NCBI GenBank assembly: GCA_963662865.1
Contig: OY759969.1
Coordinates: 1,612,001-1,676,000, forward strand
From: JAJDYQ01 sp963662865
Lineage (GTDB): Bacteria; Pseudomonadota; Gammaproteobacteria; JAJDYQ01
Direction of reading: 5' to 3'
DNA length: 64,000 bases
Shown here: positions 25,742 to 33,973 of the stretch, one piece after another
How positions within the stretch are numbered: position 1 is the first letter of the stretch
Layout of the letters: each line of letters starts with the position of its first letter
Translations under genes and position numbers: made by a program
Notes under the pieces: model-generated
What the model saw: only the letters and a program-made list of their open reading frames with translations
Told to the model about the DNA's origin: nothing
Database searches by the model: none

Positions 25742-26008
25742 ATGAGCAACATACAGATTTACGAAGCCTTCATCGAAGCAGGCGCAACCGAGAACAAAGC
25801 CAGAGTCGCGGCAGAAAGCCTGACTGAATACCGCAAAACAGATGAAGTAGCGACCAAAACGGATATAGCTGAAGTCAGAACAGAAATAGCTGAAGTCAGC
25901 GCGAAAATAGCTGAAGTCAGCGCGAAAATAGCCGGGCTCGAATCAAGACTAACCTGGCGAATGGTTATCATTGCCGGGATCATCATCGGCGTGATCAAAT
26001 ACCTGTAA
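25742..26008 (+). CDS. Head-coil-anchor membrane protein C (88 aa)
   Basis: Same plan as 15826 and 16110: head QIYEAFIEAGATENKARVAA, neck (EVATKTDIAEV), stalk made of three 21-bp heptad units (25868-25930, the last two identical in DNA), then GLESRLTWRMV and a hydrophobic anchor (about 72-88). The LTWRM junction is shared with protein B. It lies between the VWA-FHA gene and the second porin, all on the plus strand. Resembles DUF1640/CCDC90-like proteins; function unknown. Confidence 0.7.
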   Translation: MSNIQIYEAFIEAGATENKARVAAESLTEYRKTDEVATKTDIAEVRTEIAEVSAKIAEVSAKIAGLESRLTWRMVIIAGIIIGVIKYL

Positions 26009-26028
26009 AAGCCGCAGGCAACAAATAA

Positions 26029-26103
26029 ATGTTGTTTTATTGCAACATCCATCCCAAAATAATGTTGTTCTTTCACAAAAAAATGCAAAAAAGTGTTGCA
26101 TTT
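26029..26103. promoter_or_regulatory. Two TGTTG/CAACA-type palindromes upstream of porin 2
   Basis: 26029-26048 is ATGTTG-N8-CAACAT and 26081-26103 is AAATGCAA-N7-TTGCATTT, with a further TGTTG half-site between them. The first may also terminate the coil-anchor transcript (weak, short T-run). The second ends about 110 bases before the porin ATG and could be an operator. This is pattern-based only. Confidence 0.4.
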
Positions 26104-26211
26104 ACCTCAAAGTTATAGAAATATAGCCTTCGCTGAGTGATCAGCAAGGGTTACGTAACCCCTGAAAACTATCTTTTAATCTGTTAGTTCCTTTAATTTG
26201 GGAGGAAAGTA

Positions 26212-27480
26212 ATGAATAAGCAAATTCTGGCAGCGGCCATCGCCGCCGGCCTGATGGCACCGGGGCTGGCTGTGGCGGACATCAAGATCTTCGGCCAGAT
26301 CCAGGCCGAGACTGGCAGCCTTGAACGTGAAGGCAATGTTAATCCCGATGTTGACTATGTCCGTACCGACAATGTGGTCGGTTCCATCAAGGGCGGCGGT
26401 TCCAATGCCTTTGGCGTCAAGGGTGAAGAAAAGCTGGGCAGTGACCTGACCGCCTATTTCATGTTCAACAACGCCTTTTCCACCTTTGATGGCGATACTC
26501 TCGCCAGTAGAGACGGAGAAAATTCGGGCGCTATCACGGCTCGGGACCGCTATGTGGGCCTCAAGGGCGACGGCTGGCATGTGCAGTTCGGCCGTATGAA
26601 CGCCCTGTACAAGACCGCTTCGCACCGCTATGACCCCTTCCTTGCTACGGGCCTGCAATCGCGTGCCAACGGCGGTACGTCCGGTGGCCATAACGGCTTC
26701 ATCAACGATGTCGCACGTGTCGGTATCAAGTCCGGCGGCCTGAGCGCGGGTATCGAAGTCAAATGGGAAGACGCCTACGGTGAGGACACCCCTCAATCCG
26801 GTGGTGATACAAGGGGACTCAACACGGTTGATAGCGGTTCCTGGACAGGTAATATCAAATACGGTGAAAAAGACTGGGAAGTAGGTATGGCCTATATTGA
26901 TTTCTCCTACCATGAATATACCCCGGCTACAGGTGCCCTTATCTCCCAGAATTCGGGCCCGACTGGAGCAGTTTCGCAACTCGATCCCGAAGATCCGGTA
27001 CCGGCCGGTGCAATAGTCCTTGAAGAGGCACAAGCCGCTGAGGAAGATGAAGGCGATGCCAATGCCTGGAAAATCCATGGCAAATACAATGTCGGTGCCT
27101 TCTCTCTGCGTGCGCAATACGAGCGGGTCAAGGTCGATGATGAGATTACCGGGCGACGCGGCGATGGTGGCAGTACGATAGTAGGTCTGGAAGGCGGCGA
27201 CAGCGCGGAAACATACAGCTCGCTGTATGTCAGCGTGGTTTACAAGATTCAGGGCAGCACCAGCCTCATGGGTCACTTTGCGGATACCGAGTGGGAAGAT
27301 GTCAGCGGCGAAACAGCAGACTACGATGTCGAAGGCAGGCATTGGGCCGTTGGTGTGCGGCACGACCTGTCCAAGCGCACTCATGTCTATGGCGGTTACA
27401 TGGACAATGATTATGACTATTCCGATAACCAGGACGATGAAATCACCGGCTGGGCGATCGGCATGCGCCACAAGTTCTAA
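26212..27480 (+). CDS. Outer-membrane porin 2
   Basis: 422 residues with a signal peptide (about 1-22, LAVA-D). The mature barrel begins IKIFGQIQAETGSLE and ends WAIGMRHKF with the terminal phenylalanine needed for BAM assembly. Typical motifs: NAFGVKGEEKLGSDLTAYF, RDRYVGLKGDGWHVQFGR and a SSLYVSVVYKI strand. Two acidic loops (around residues 240-282) are long and strand-poor. GGAGG precedes the ATG. It is unlike porin 1 in detail, though both are of the general Gram-negative porin type. A strong terminator follows. Confidence 0.88.
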   Translation: MNKQILAAAIAAGLMAPGLAVADIKIFGQIQAETGSLEREGNVNPDVDYVRTDNVVGSIKGGGSNAFGVKGEEKLGSDLTAYFMFNNAFSTFDGDTLASRDGENSGAITARDRYVGLKGDGWHVQFGRMNALYKTASHRYDPFLATGLQSRANGGTSGGHNGFINDVARVGIKSGGLSAGIEVKWEDAYGEDTPQSGGDTRGLNTVDSGSWTGNIKYGEKDWEVGMAYIDFSYHEYTPATGALISQNSGPTGAVSQLDPEDPVPAGAIVLEEAQAAEEDEGDANAWKIHGKYNVGAFSLRAQYERVKVDDEITGRRGDGGSTIVGLEGGDSAETYSSLYVSVVYKIQGSTSLMGHFADTEWEDVSGETADYDVEGRHWAVGVRHDLSKRTHVYGGYMDNDYDYSDNQDDEITGWAIGMRHKF

Positions 27481-27507
27481 GGATTGCTTCCAATCCGATG
27501 AACATGG

Positions 27508-27537
27508 AAACGGGGCCTTATGGCCCCGTTTTCTTTT
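27508..27537 (+). terminator. Rho-independent terminator of porin 2
   Basis: AAACGGGGCC-TTAT-GGCCCCGTTT stem-loop followed by a T-rich tract, 28 bases after the porin stop. Confidence 0.93.
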
Positions 27538-27639
27538 AAGGGAAGCCCTGCACAGCACCAAAACACTCAAAGCGGACCGATTTAATGTTCGCCACCAAGA
27601 CATGAATAAAGACTTGCTGACCATGGGAGACGCCATATA

Positions 27640-28029
27640 ATGATGGCTATGGGCACCATGCAAAGAGAAATCTACGACGCATTCATCGAGGCAGGCGTAT
27701 CGGAATCAAAGGCCAGGGCCGCTGCGGAAGTGATAACCGAATACCGCAAAGCAGATGAAGTAGCCACCAAGGTGGATATAGCGGAGCTCAGGTCTGATTT
27801 CGCTGAACTCAAGTCTGAATTCGCAGAGCTCAAGTCTGATTTCGCGGAGCTCAAGTCTGAATTCGCAGAGCTCAAGACTGAATTCGCAGAGCTCAAGACT
27901 GAATTCGCAGAGCTCAAATCTGAATTCAAGGTAGAGATGGCGAATCTTGAGACCAGATTGACCCGTTTTATCATTGTGACAAATGGAATTGTCATTGGTC
28001 TTGTCGTTGGGCTGATCAAGATAATTTGA
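27640..28029 (+). CDS. Head-coil-anchor membrane protein D with expanded heptad stalk
   Basis: 129 residues as drawn (start could be 27640, 27643 or 27649). Head REIYDAFIEAGVSESKARAA, neck (EYRKADEVATKVDIAEL, nearly the same as in protein C), then seven exact 21-bp units (27781-27927) encoding FAELKSE/D heptads. A closing ANLETRLTRFI and a hydrophobic anchor follow. The stalk is about four heptads longer than in protein C. It lies 159 bases after porin 2 and ends the array. Confidence 0.7.
   Translation: MMAMGTMQREIYDAFIEAGVSESKARAAAEVITEYRKADEVATKVDIAELRSDFAELKSEFAELKSDFAELKSEFAELKTEFAELKTEFAELKSEFKVEMANLETRLTRFIIVTNGIVIGLVVGLIKII
27781..27927. repeat. Seven 21-bp tandem units (coiled-coil heptads)
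   Basis: Units start at 27781 and recur every 21 bases. Neighbouring units differ by one to three bases and two are identical (27865 and 27886). Each encodes one heptad (A-E-L-K-S/T-E/D-F). The low divergence points to recent slippage or recombination. Confidence 0.9.
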
Positions 28030-28321
28030 AGCGATACTGTTCGCTGTCTTGACATAACAACGGCCGAAAACCGCAAGAAGCGACCTTTTTTCAAAACACA
28101 TCTATACCTGCGCATCTTCCTCCAACCCGGACTTCGACGGCCGGTACGCGCACCCTGTGACCTCAACTGTGAGGCAGCCCGCATTACGTCATGGCTGAGC
28201 AGTTCGTACCAGCCTTATAAACTCCTGATTATTGACTACCTGTGACTCTTGGAGAGAGTTGAGCAAGTCACTATAGCGGAGGTCTCATACTGCTTTTATC
28301 TAGAATACCTGTAATATCAAT

Positions 28322-28369
28322 CAGTTACATCAATATACAGCTACATAAATATACAGTTACATTAAAATC
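28322..28369. repeat. Three tandem 16-bp repeats upstream of comEA
   Basis: Units at 28322, 28338 and 28354 read CAGYTACATMAATATA (third diverges at its end) and abut exactly. They end 56 bases before the comEA ATG, a position suited to binding by a regulator. The rest of 28030-28425 shows no gene or RNA I can recognise. Confidence 0.75.
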
Positions 28370-28425
28370 CCTTTTTCCACATAGTCCAGCCTCCATTAAA
28401 TCACTGAAACTGAAGAGGAAAAACG

Positions 28426-28725
28426 ATGAATATAGCAAGATGTATCGGAGGTCTTGTATTGTTGTTCAGCCTGGCGTGTCCGGCTGCCTACGCAGAAAAA
28501 CTGAATATCAATACCGCCAATGCTCAAACGATTGCAGACGGCATGAAAGGCGTGGGCATGAAACGCGCCCAGGCTATTATTGATTATCGAGAGAAAAACG
28601 GTCCGTTTGCCAGTATTGATGACCTGATCCATATCAAAGGGATCGGCCCTAAAACCCTGGAAACCAATCGAGATAATCTGGCACTGGAAGACCCAGCGCA
28701 GGCTGACAAGCCCACTGCAGAGTGA
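28426..28725 (+). CDS. ComEA-type helix-hairpin-helix DNA-binding protein
   Basis: 99 residues with a signal peptide (about 1-23, AYA-E) and two consecutive HhH motifs (INTANAQTIADGMKGVGMKR and IDDLIHIKGIGPKTLETN). Periplasmic ComEA-like proteins bind incoming DNA and ratchet it through the outer membrane during natural transformation with type IV pili; pilus genes occur at 60-64 kb. GAGG lies before the ATG. It stands alone, with repeats upstream and a hairpin downstream. Confidence 0.9.
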   Translation: MNIARCIGGLVLLFSLACPAAYAEKLNINTANAQTIADGMKGVGMKRAQAIIDYREKNGPFASIDDLIHIKGIGPKTLETNRDNLALEDPAQADKPTAE

Positions 28726-28731
28726 ACCATG

Positions 28732-28761
28732 CCCCACGTGCGGCGGTCACGCATCGTGGGG
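28732..28761. terminator. Hairpin between convergent comEA and pfkB-type genes
   Basis: CCCCACG...CGTGGGG stem, seven perfect pairs, between the two stop codons. It is followed on the plus strand only by TTCCTTTC, so termination strength is uncertain. Confidence 0.5.
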
Positions 28762-28767
28762 TTCCTT

Positions 28768-29709
28768 TCAGCTAAAGTCCAGCCTGTCTCCAAACTCGGC
28801 TTTATATCGTGTGCCGATATCTCGCTTTGAGGGCTTGTGATTCTGAGTTCCCTCATATTCTATCTTTATGCTGGCTATCAGTGAGGCAATCCGTCCGGTT
28901 ATTTCCCAACCCAGACTATTCAGAAGTCCATACAATAGCCCGCCACGATAGGCGTCACCGCATCCGGTCGGGTCCCTGATTTGCGCAACTCTGATATTGG
29001 GAATAACAATTTCAGCGCCGTTGCTGTAAATGACCGAACCCTCTGCGCCTCGGGTCACAATGAGCGCATCGATCTGTTCGGCAATTTCCTTTTCCGAATA
29101 GCCGGTACGCTCCCGCATCAGATGTAGTTCATAATCATTGACTGCGACCCATGTGGCCTGCCGGATAAACGCCTTGAGTTCTTCTCCATCAAACATGGGT
29201 GTCCCCTGGCCGGGGTCGAAGATGAACGGTATCCCCGCATCGGCAAACTGCCGCGCATGTTCAATCATGCCTCGGCGACCATCGGGAGAAACAATACCTA
29301 TCTTGATATCAGCATCACGGGGCACCTGATTAATATGGGATTCATTCATGGCGCCGGGATGAAAGGCCGTTATCTGGTTATCGTCTTCATCCGTTGTGAT
29401 AAACGCCTGGCCGGTATAGTTGTCCTCAATAACCGCCAAGTATCGCCGGTTTATGCCGCAACGGTCCATCCAGTCCGCGTAAGGCCGGAAGTCATGTCCA
29501 ACCGCTCCCATCGGCAGTGCATCATCACACAGCAAATTGAGATTATATGCGATATTTCCCGCGCAGCCGCCAAACTCCTTTCTCATACCCGGCACCAGAA
29601 AAGAGACATTCAGCATATGAACCTTGTCGGGCAGGATATGGTTTTTGAATTTATCGCGAAACACCATAATAGTGTCATAGGCAAAGGAACCGCAAATCAG
29701 CACAGACAT
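28768..29709 (-). CDS. PfkB-family sugar/nucleoside kinase (adenosine-kinase-like)
   Basis: 313-residue ribokinase-fold enzyme: N-terminal FGGCAGNIAYNLNLL substrate motif, and C-terminal DPTGCGDAYRGGLLYG containing the catalytic aspartate and anion hole (family G-A-G-D read here as G-C-G-D). The sequence is nearest in pattern to bacterial adenosine/ribokinase-like members. It is last gene of the gcv operon, 18 bases after dgkA. Substrate undetermined. Confidence 0.85.
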   Translation of the reverse strand: MSVLICGSFAYDTIMVFRDKFKNHILPDKVHMLNVSFLVPGMRKEFGGCAGNIAYNLNLLCDDALPMGAVGHDFRPYADWMDRCGINRRYLAVIEDNYTGQAFITTDEDDNQITAFHPGAMNESHINQVPRDADIKIGIVSPDGRRGMIEHARQFADAGIPFIFDPGQGTPMFDGEELKAFIRQATWVAVNDYELHLMRERTGYSEKEIAEQIDALIVTRGAEGSVIYSNGAEIVIPNIRVAQIRDPTGCGDAYRGGLLYGLLNSLGWEITGRIASLIASIKIEYEGTQNHKPSKRDIGTRYKAEFGDRLDFS

Positions 29710-29727
29710 GAAAAACCTGAAAATATC

Positions 29728-30099
29728 CTAAAAATATGCGGGGTAAAGAATCATAAACCAAGTGGATATAACCAGTATCAGCGAGATCAATACGGCAGCA
29801 GCGCCCATATCCTTGGCGCGGCCCGCCAGTTCATGGCGTTCACCTTCAATCCGATCAACGACGGCTTCCACCGCAGAATTAAGTAATTCGACAATCAGTA
29901 CCAACAGGACCACGACAACAAGCAATGCCTTTTCCAGCGAACCAGGCCCCAGATAAACGCCAGCAGGAATCATAAAAACCGCTAGCAATAGTTCCTGCCG
30001 GAAAGCAGCTTCATGTTTGAAGGCGGCCTTTAATCCGAGCAGGGCATAGTCAAAGGCGTGAATAATGCGGACAAGACCTGTCTTTCCAGGTTTGGACAC
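29728..30099 (-). CDS. dgkA: Diacylglycerol kinase
   Basis: Inner-membrane enzyme recycling diacylglycerol to phosphatidic acid. 123 residues: amphipathic N-terminus with AAFKHEAAFRQE, three membrane spans and the catalytic ELLNSAVEAVVDRIEGER motif. It follows gcvPB by eight bases. Confidence 0.95.
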   Translation of the reverse strand: MSKPGKTGLVRIIHAFDYALLGLKAAFKHEAAFRQELLLAVFMIPAGVYLGPGSLEKALLVVVVLLVLIVELLNSAVEAVVDRIEGERHELAGRAKDMGAAAVLISLILVISTWFMILYPAYF

Positions 30100-30107
30100 C
30101 GTTTGGG

Positions 30108-31589
30108 CTACGCAACTTTATTATCGACCTGTTCATTCACCTGGTCCGGATTCCAGGTCAGGTTCAGTTCCCGGGCGGCCTTGACGTCATCTACCCGTCT
30201 CAACGGTGTGCTCGCTGGCGCCGCCTTTAATATTTCGACGTTAGTGTGGGCCTCTTCATCAATCAGCCGCATGGCTTTGACAAAGTCATCAAGCGTGTCC
30301 TTATCTTCCGTCTCCGTAGGTTCAATCAGCAGACACTCCGGCACCAGTAACGGAAAGTATGTCGTTGGTGCATGGTGACCATAGTCCAGCAGCCGCTTTG
30401 CGTAGTCCATTGCAGTTGCATTGTGCTCCTTTGCCTGACGCTTAAGGGTCACAATAAATTCATGCGTCGCCCTGCGACCGTCAAATGCCAGATCAAAGCC
30501 ATTATCCTGCATGCGTTTCATCAGGTAGTTCGCATTCAACGTGGCAAATTCGGCAGCGCGCTGCATACCTTCCCTGCCCAGCATGCGAATGTAAACGTAG
30601 GCGCGCAGCAGAACGCCAGCGTTTCCGCCAAAGGCGGACAAGTGACCAATCGTCCCGGGCATGTCATTTTCATCGGCCCAGCGATAGCCATCTTCCTCTT
30701 CTATGACGTGGGGGACTGGCAGATACGGCACCAGTCGCTCACTGACGCCGACAGCCGCCGATCCTGGCCCACCACCTCCATGGGGGGTAGAAAAGGTTTT
30801 ATGCAGGTTCAAGTGAATCGCGTCAAATCCCATATCCCCGGGACGGGCCTTACCGAGAATCGCATTCAGGTTTGCGCCATCGTAATACAGTAGGCCGCCC
30901 GCCTCGTGAACCGTTTTCGATATCTCCATAATCCGGCGCTCAAATACACCAAGCGTCGAGGGATTGGTCAACATCAGGCCAGCGGTTTGCGGCCCAACCA
31001 TCGCCCGCAGGACTCCCAGGTCAACGTCACCCTCTTTATTGGTTGGAATTTCTCTGACCTTCATGCCGCACATAATCGCCGTCGCCGGATTGGTGCCGTG
31101 CGCTGCATCAGGGACCAGCACTTCAGTACGATTATCATCACCACGCGCCTGATGATACGCCCGTATCATGGCCATACCGGCAAACTCGCCCTGGGCGCCC
31201 GCCATACCGGCCAGCGATATTTTCCGCATACCGGTAACGTCAGCCAGTATTTCCTGCAATTCATAAAGACAGCTCAGATACCCTTGAGAAACATTATTCT
31301 GGCTCAAGGGATGGCGCCCCAGAAAACCCGGCAGCATGGCCAGACTGTTACAGGCCCGAGGATTGTATTTCATGGTGCAGGAACCCAATGGGTAAAAGTG
31401 TGTGTCGATTGAGAAATTCTTCTGCGATAGCTGCGTATAGTGGCGAACTGCCTGCAATTCAGATACCTCGGGCAACATTGGCTGGTCCTCGCGCAGCATG
31501 GATTTGGGGATATCGCCTGTCTCTATCTGATTGACAGGGGCCTGACCACCGGCCTGACGACCAGCAGATGATTTTTCAAATATCAGCAT
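30108..31589 (-). CDS. gcvPB: Glycine dehydrogenase (decarboxylating) subunit 2
   Basis: C-terminal half of the split P-protein. 493 residues; the PLP lysine is in HLNLHKTFSTPHGGGG, with the conserved FYPLGSCTMKYNPR near the N-terminus and PDAAHGTNPATA. With GcvPA it decarboxylates glycine and passes the aminomethyl group to GcvH. It follows tpx by three bases. Confidence 0.96.
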   Translation of the reverse strand: MLIFEKSSAGRQAGGQAPVNQIETGDIPKSMLREDQPMLPEVSELQAVRHYTQLSQKNFSIDTHFYPLGSCTMKYNPRACNSLAMLPGFLGRHPLSQNNVSQGYLSCLYELQEILADVTGMRKISLAGMAGAQGEFAGMAMIRAYHQARGDDNRTEVLVPDAAHGTNPATAIMCGMKVREIPTNKEGDVDLGVLRAMVGPQTAGLMLTNPSTLGVFERRIMEISKTVHEAGGLLYYDGANLNAILGKARPGDMGFDAIHLNLHKTFSTPHGGGGPGSAAVGVSERLVPYLPVPHVIEEEDGYRWADENDMPGTIGHLSAFGGNAGVLLRAYVYIRMLGREGMQRAAEFATLNANYLMKRMQDNGFDLAFDGRRATHEFIVTLKRQAKEHNATAMDYAKRLLDYGHHAPTTYFPLLVPECLLIEPTETEDKDTLDDFVKAMRLIDEEAHTNVEILKAAPASTPLRRVDDVKAARELNLTWNPDQVNEQVDNKVA

Positions 31590-31592
31590 AAT

Positions 31593-32117
31593 TTACTCTT
31601 TGGAATCGCCGCCTTCCATATCAAGTGCCGCAAGAGCCGCATCGTAATCCGGCTCATCGGCAATCTCTTTGACTAACTGCGTGTAAATCGCCTTCCCGCT
31701 GGAATCCAGCACCACTACGCCACGTGCAGTAATACCGGCCAGCGGACCATCTTCTATCAGTATGCCATAGTCCCTGGCAAAATTCCGAGAGCGCATCATC
31801 GACAGGGGAACAACATCTTCCAGGTCTTCCGCACCGCAAAAGCGTCCTTGGGCAAAGGGCAGGTCCGCGGAGATAACAAGAATCACAGCATCTCCGTGTG
31901 CAGTGGCAAGTTCATTAAATTTCCTGGTGGACGTTGCGCAGGTCGGTGTATCCAGGCTGGGAACAATATTCATTATGATTTTCTTTCCGGCAAAGTCGGA
32001 CAGCTTTTTGTTTGCAAGGTCCCCATCCACCAGGGTGAAATCGGGGGCCTGCGCACCCACAGCCGGTAAATCGCCATTGGTGTGTAATTCATTTCCCTGT
32101 AATGTCACTATCGCCAT
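31593..32117 (-). CDS. tpx: Thiol peroxidase (atypical 2-Cys peroxiredoxin)
   Basis: 174 residues; the peroxidatic Cys60 is in PSLDTPTCATSTR and the resolving Cys94 in GRFCGAEDLEDV, matching the E. coli Tpx spacing. Reduces hydroperoxides with thioredoxin in periplasm/cytoplasm. It is inserted between gcvPA (20 bases) and gcvPB (three bases), so it is expressed with the glycine cleavage system. Confidence 0.96.
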   Translation of the reverse strand: MAIVTLQGNELHTNGDLPAVGAQAPDFTLVDGDLANKKLSDFAGKKIIMNIVPSLDTPTCATSTRKFNELATAHGDAVILVISADLPFAQGRFCGAEDLEDVVPLSMMRSRNFARDYGILIEDGPLAGITARGVVVLDSSGKAIYTQLVKEIADEPDYDAALAALDMEGGDSKE

Positions 32118-32137
32118 GTTCGCTACTCCATTAGGTT

Positions 32138-33538
32138 CTATGTGAATTTAGGCCTGACCGGGCAAGGCACCTTTGATTGCAGCCCAACAACCCGTTCAAG
32201 CAGTTCAATGTATTTGTTGATATCTGCATCGGTTTTTGTTTCTGTGGCACACACCAGCAAACATCCTTTCAGGTCAGGATATTCATTCGACAGATCATAA
32301 CCCGCCTGAATGCCATGGGCCGACATGCTGCGCAATATCCCAGCAACTTCACAACTCAGATCCAGCACGACTTCATGAAACGTCGGTCCGGCAAATCTTA
32401 CGCGCACGCCAGAAATACTTTGTAGCCCGGCAACCAGCTTCCGCAAATTACCATGACAGGCAGAGGCTACTTGCTGCAACCCCTTTGCTCCCATGATTGA
32501 CATGTAAATTGTCGAAGCGGTAACTACAAGCCCCTGATTGGTACAAATATTGGAGGTCGCCTTGGAGCGACGAATATGCTGTTCTCTTGCTTGCAAGGTG
32601 AGTGCATAACCAGGTTTTCCGTCCATATCCACGGTCTTGCCGACTATCCTACCGGGCATCTGGCGAATTATGGCCTGTTTGCAGGTCATAAAGCCATAAT
32701 AAGGACCGCCGGAAGAGAGTGGCGCACCAAGGGGCTGCCCTTCGCCGCAGGCAATGTCAGCCCCCTGTTTCCCCCATTGGCCCGGCGGCTTCAATAGAGA
32801 CATGGCCAGCGGGTTTACTACAGCAATCACCAATGCTTTGTTTGCATGCGCCCAATCGGTCATTTGATCCGCAGCTTCCAACTGCCCGAAAAAATTGGGC
32901 TGGTTAATCACTACCGCAGCGTTACTTTTATCCGGCCACTGTTCCAGCTCTGCGATATCGGTGAACCCGGTTTCCTTATCGAACGGAATTTCAACTAACT
33001 CAATGCCTTGCCGGTGTGTCAGCGTATGCGCCACTTTGCGATAGGTCGGATGCAGGGCACCCGGAACAAGAACTCTGCGGGAACCGGACTTGCGGTTTGC
33101 CCTGACCGCCATGAGTATGGCTTCAGCCAGTGCGCTCGCTCCGTCATACAGAGAGGCGTTTGATACATCCATACCCATAAGCGAGGCCATCATGGTCTGA
33201 TATTCATAAAGTAATTGCAACGTACCCTGGCTTGCTTCGGCCTGATATGGCGTATAAGCGCTGTAAAACTCGCCGCGCGTAGCCACTTCCCATACCGCAG
33301 CCGGGATATGATGCTCATATGCGCCCGCACCGATAAAATTCAGCGTCCCACCGTCCCGTGCCGCACATTCATGCATGATGCGCGACACTTCCATCTCTCC
33401 TATGCCCGAGGGTACCTTTTTCAGCCCGCCTATACGCAGTTTCGCCGGGATTTCATCAAACAGATCATCAATGCTGTCAGCACCAATGACCTCAAGCATC
33501 TGACGGACATTTTCTTCAGTATGCGGAATAAAAGGCAT
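32138..33538 (-). CDS. gcvPA: Glycine dehydrogenase (decarboxylating) subunit 1
   Basis: N-terminal half of the split P-protein, 466 residues, starting MPFIPHTEENVRQMLEVIG. Conserved FIGAGAYEHHIPAAV, TPYQAEASQGTLQ and DVSNASLYDGASA segments. It lacks the PLP lysine motif, which is on GcvPB. It lies 30 bases after gcvH. Confidence 0.96.
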   Translation of the reverse strand: MPFIPHTEENVRQMLEVIGADSIDDLFDEIPAKLRIGGLKKVPSGIGEMEVSRIMHECAARDGGTLNFIGAGAYEHHIPAAVWEVATRGEFYSAYTPYQAEASQGTLQLLYEYQTMMASLMGMDVSNASLYDGASALAEAILMAVRANRKSGSRRVLVPGALHPTYRKVAHTLTHRQGIELVEIPFDKETGFTDIAELEQWPDKSNAAVVINQPNFFGQLEAADQMTDWAHANKALVIAVVNPLAMSLLKPPGQWGKQGADIACGEGQPLGAPLSSGGPYYGFMTCKQAIIRQMPGRIVGKTVDMDGKPGYALTLQAREQHIRRSKATSNICTNQGLVVTASTIYMSIMGAKGLQQVASACHGNLRKLVAGLQSISGVRVRFAGPTFHEVVLDLSCEVAGILRSMSAHGIQAGYDLSNEYPDLKGCLLVCATETKTDADINKYIELLERVVGLQSKVPCPVRPKFT

Positions 33539-33568
33539 ATCAATTTCCCTTGGATGATCGTAACAACA

Positions 33569-33958
33569 CTATTTTTCCTCGCAAAAAGCCTCGTAGGCCT
33601 CCGCATTCATCAGCCCTTCGAGTGCTTCTGCGTCATCAGCGCGTAGTTGAAATATCCAGCCCTCCCCATAGGGGTCATCATTGACCAGTTCAGGTTTATC
33701 GGTCAGATTGCTATTGCTATCCAAAATCTCGCCACCGACCGGGCTGTAAATATCAGAAGCCGCTTTAACCGACTCAACAACGGCACAGGCCTCTTCAGCT
33801 TCAAACCTGGCACCTGTTTCGGGCGTTTCAACAAATACCATATCGCCCAGGGCGGCCTGCGCATGGTCAGTAATACCAACAATGACCAGACCACCGTCTT
33901 CAGCTCTGACCCACTCGTGACTCTTGCTATACTTTAAGTCGTCAGGGATTTTACTCAT
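33569..33958 (-). CDS. gcvH: Glycine cleavage system H protein
   Basis: 129-residue lipoyl carrier shuttling the aminomethyl group among P, T and L proteins. The lipoylated lysine is Lys65 in AVVESVKAASDIYSPV; the protein starts KIPDDLKYSKSHEWV. It is 15 bases after gcvT. Confidence 0.97.
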   Translation of the reverse strand: MSKIPDDLKYSKSHEWVRAEDGGLVIVGITDHAQAALGDMVFVETPETGARFEAEEACAVVESVKAASDIYSPVGGEILDSNSNLTDKPELVNDDPYGEGWIFQLRADDAEALEGLMNAEAYEAFCEEK

Positions 33959-33973
33959 TGTTAATCTCCAGAA

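Noticed and set aside
26176..27663. 495-residue open frame on the minus strand opposite porin 2
   Set aside because: It is the antisense of a gene with strong homology features; the long frame results from codon bias of the porin, and it has no domain or ribosome-binding site.
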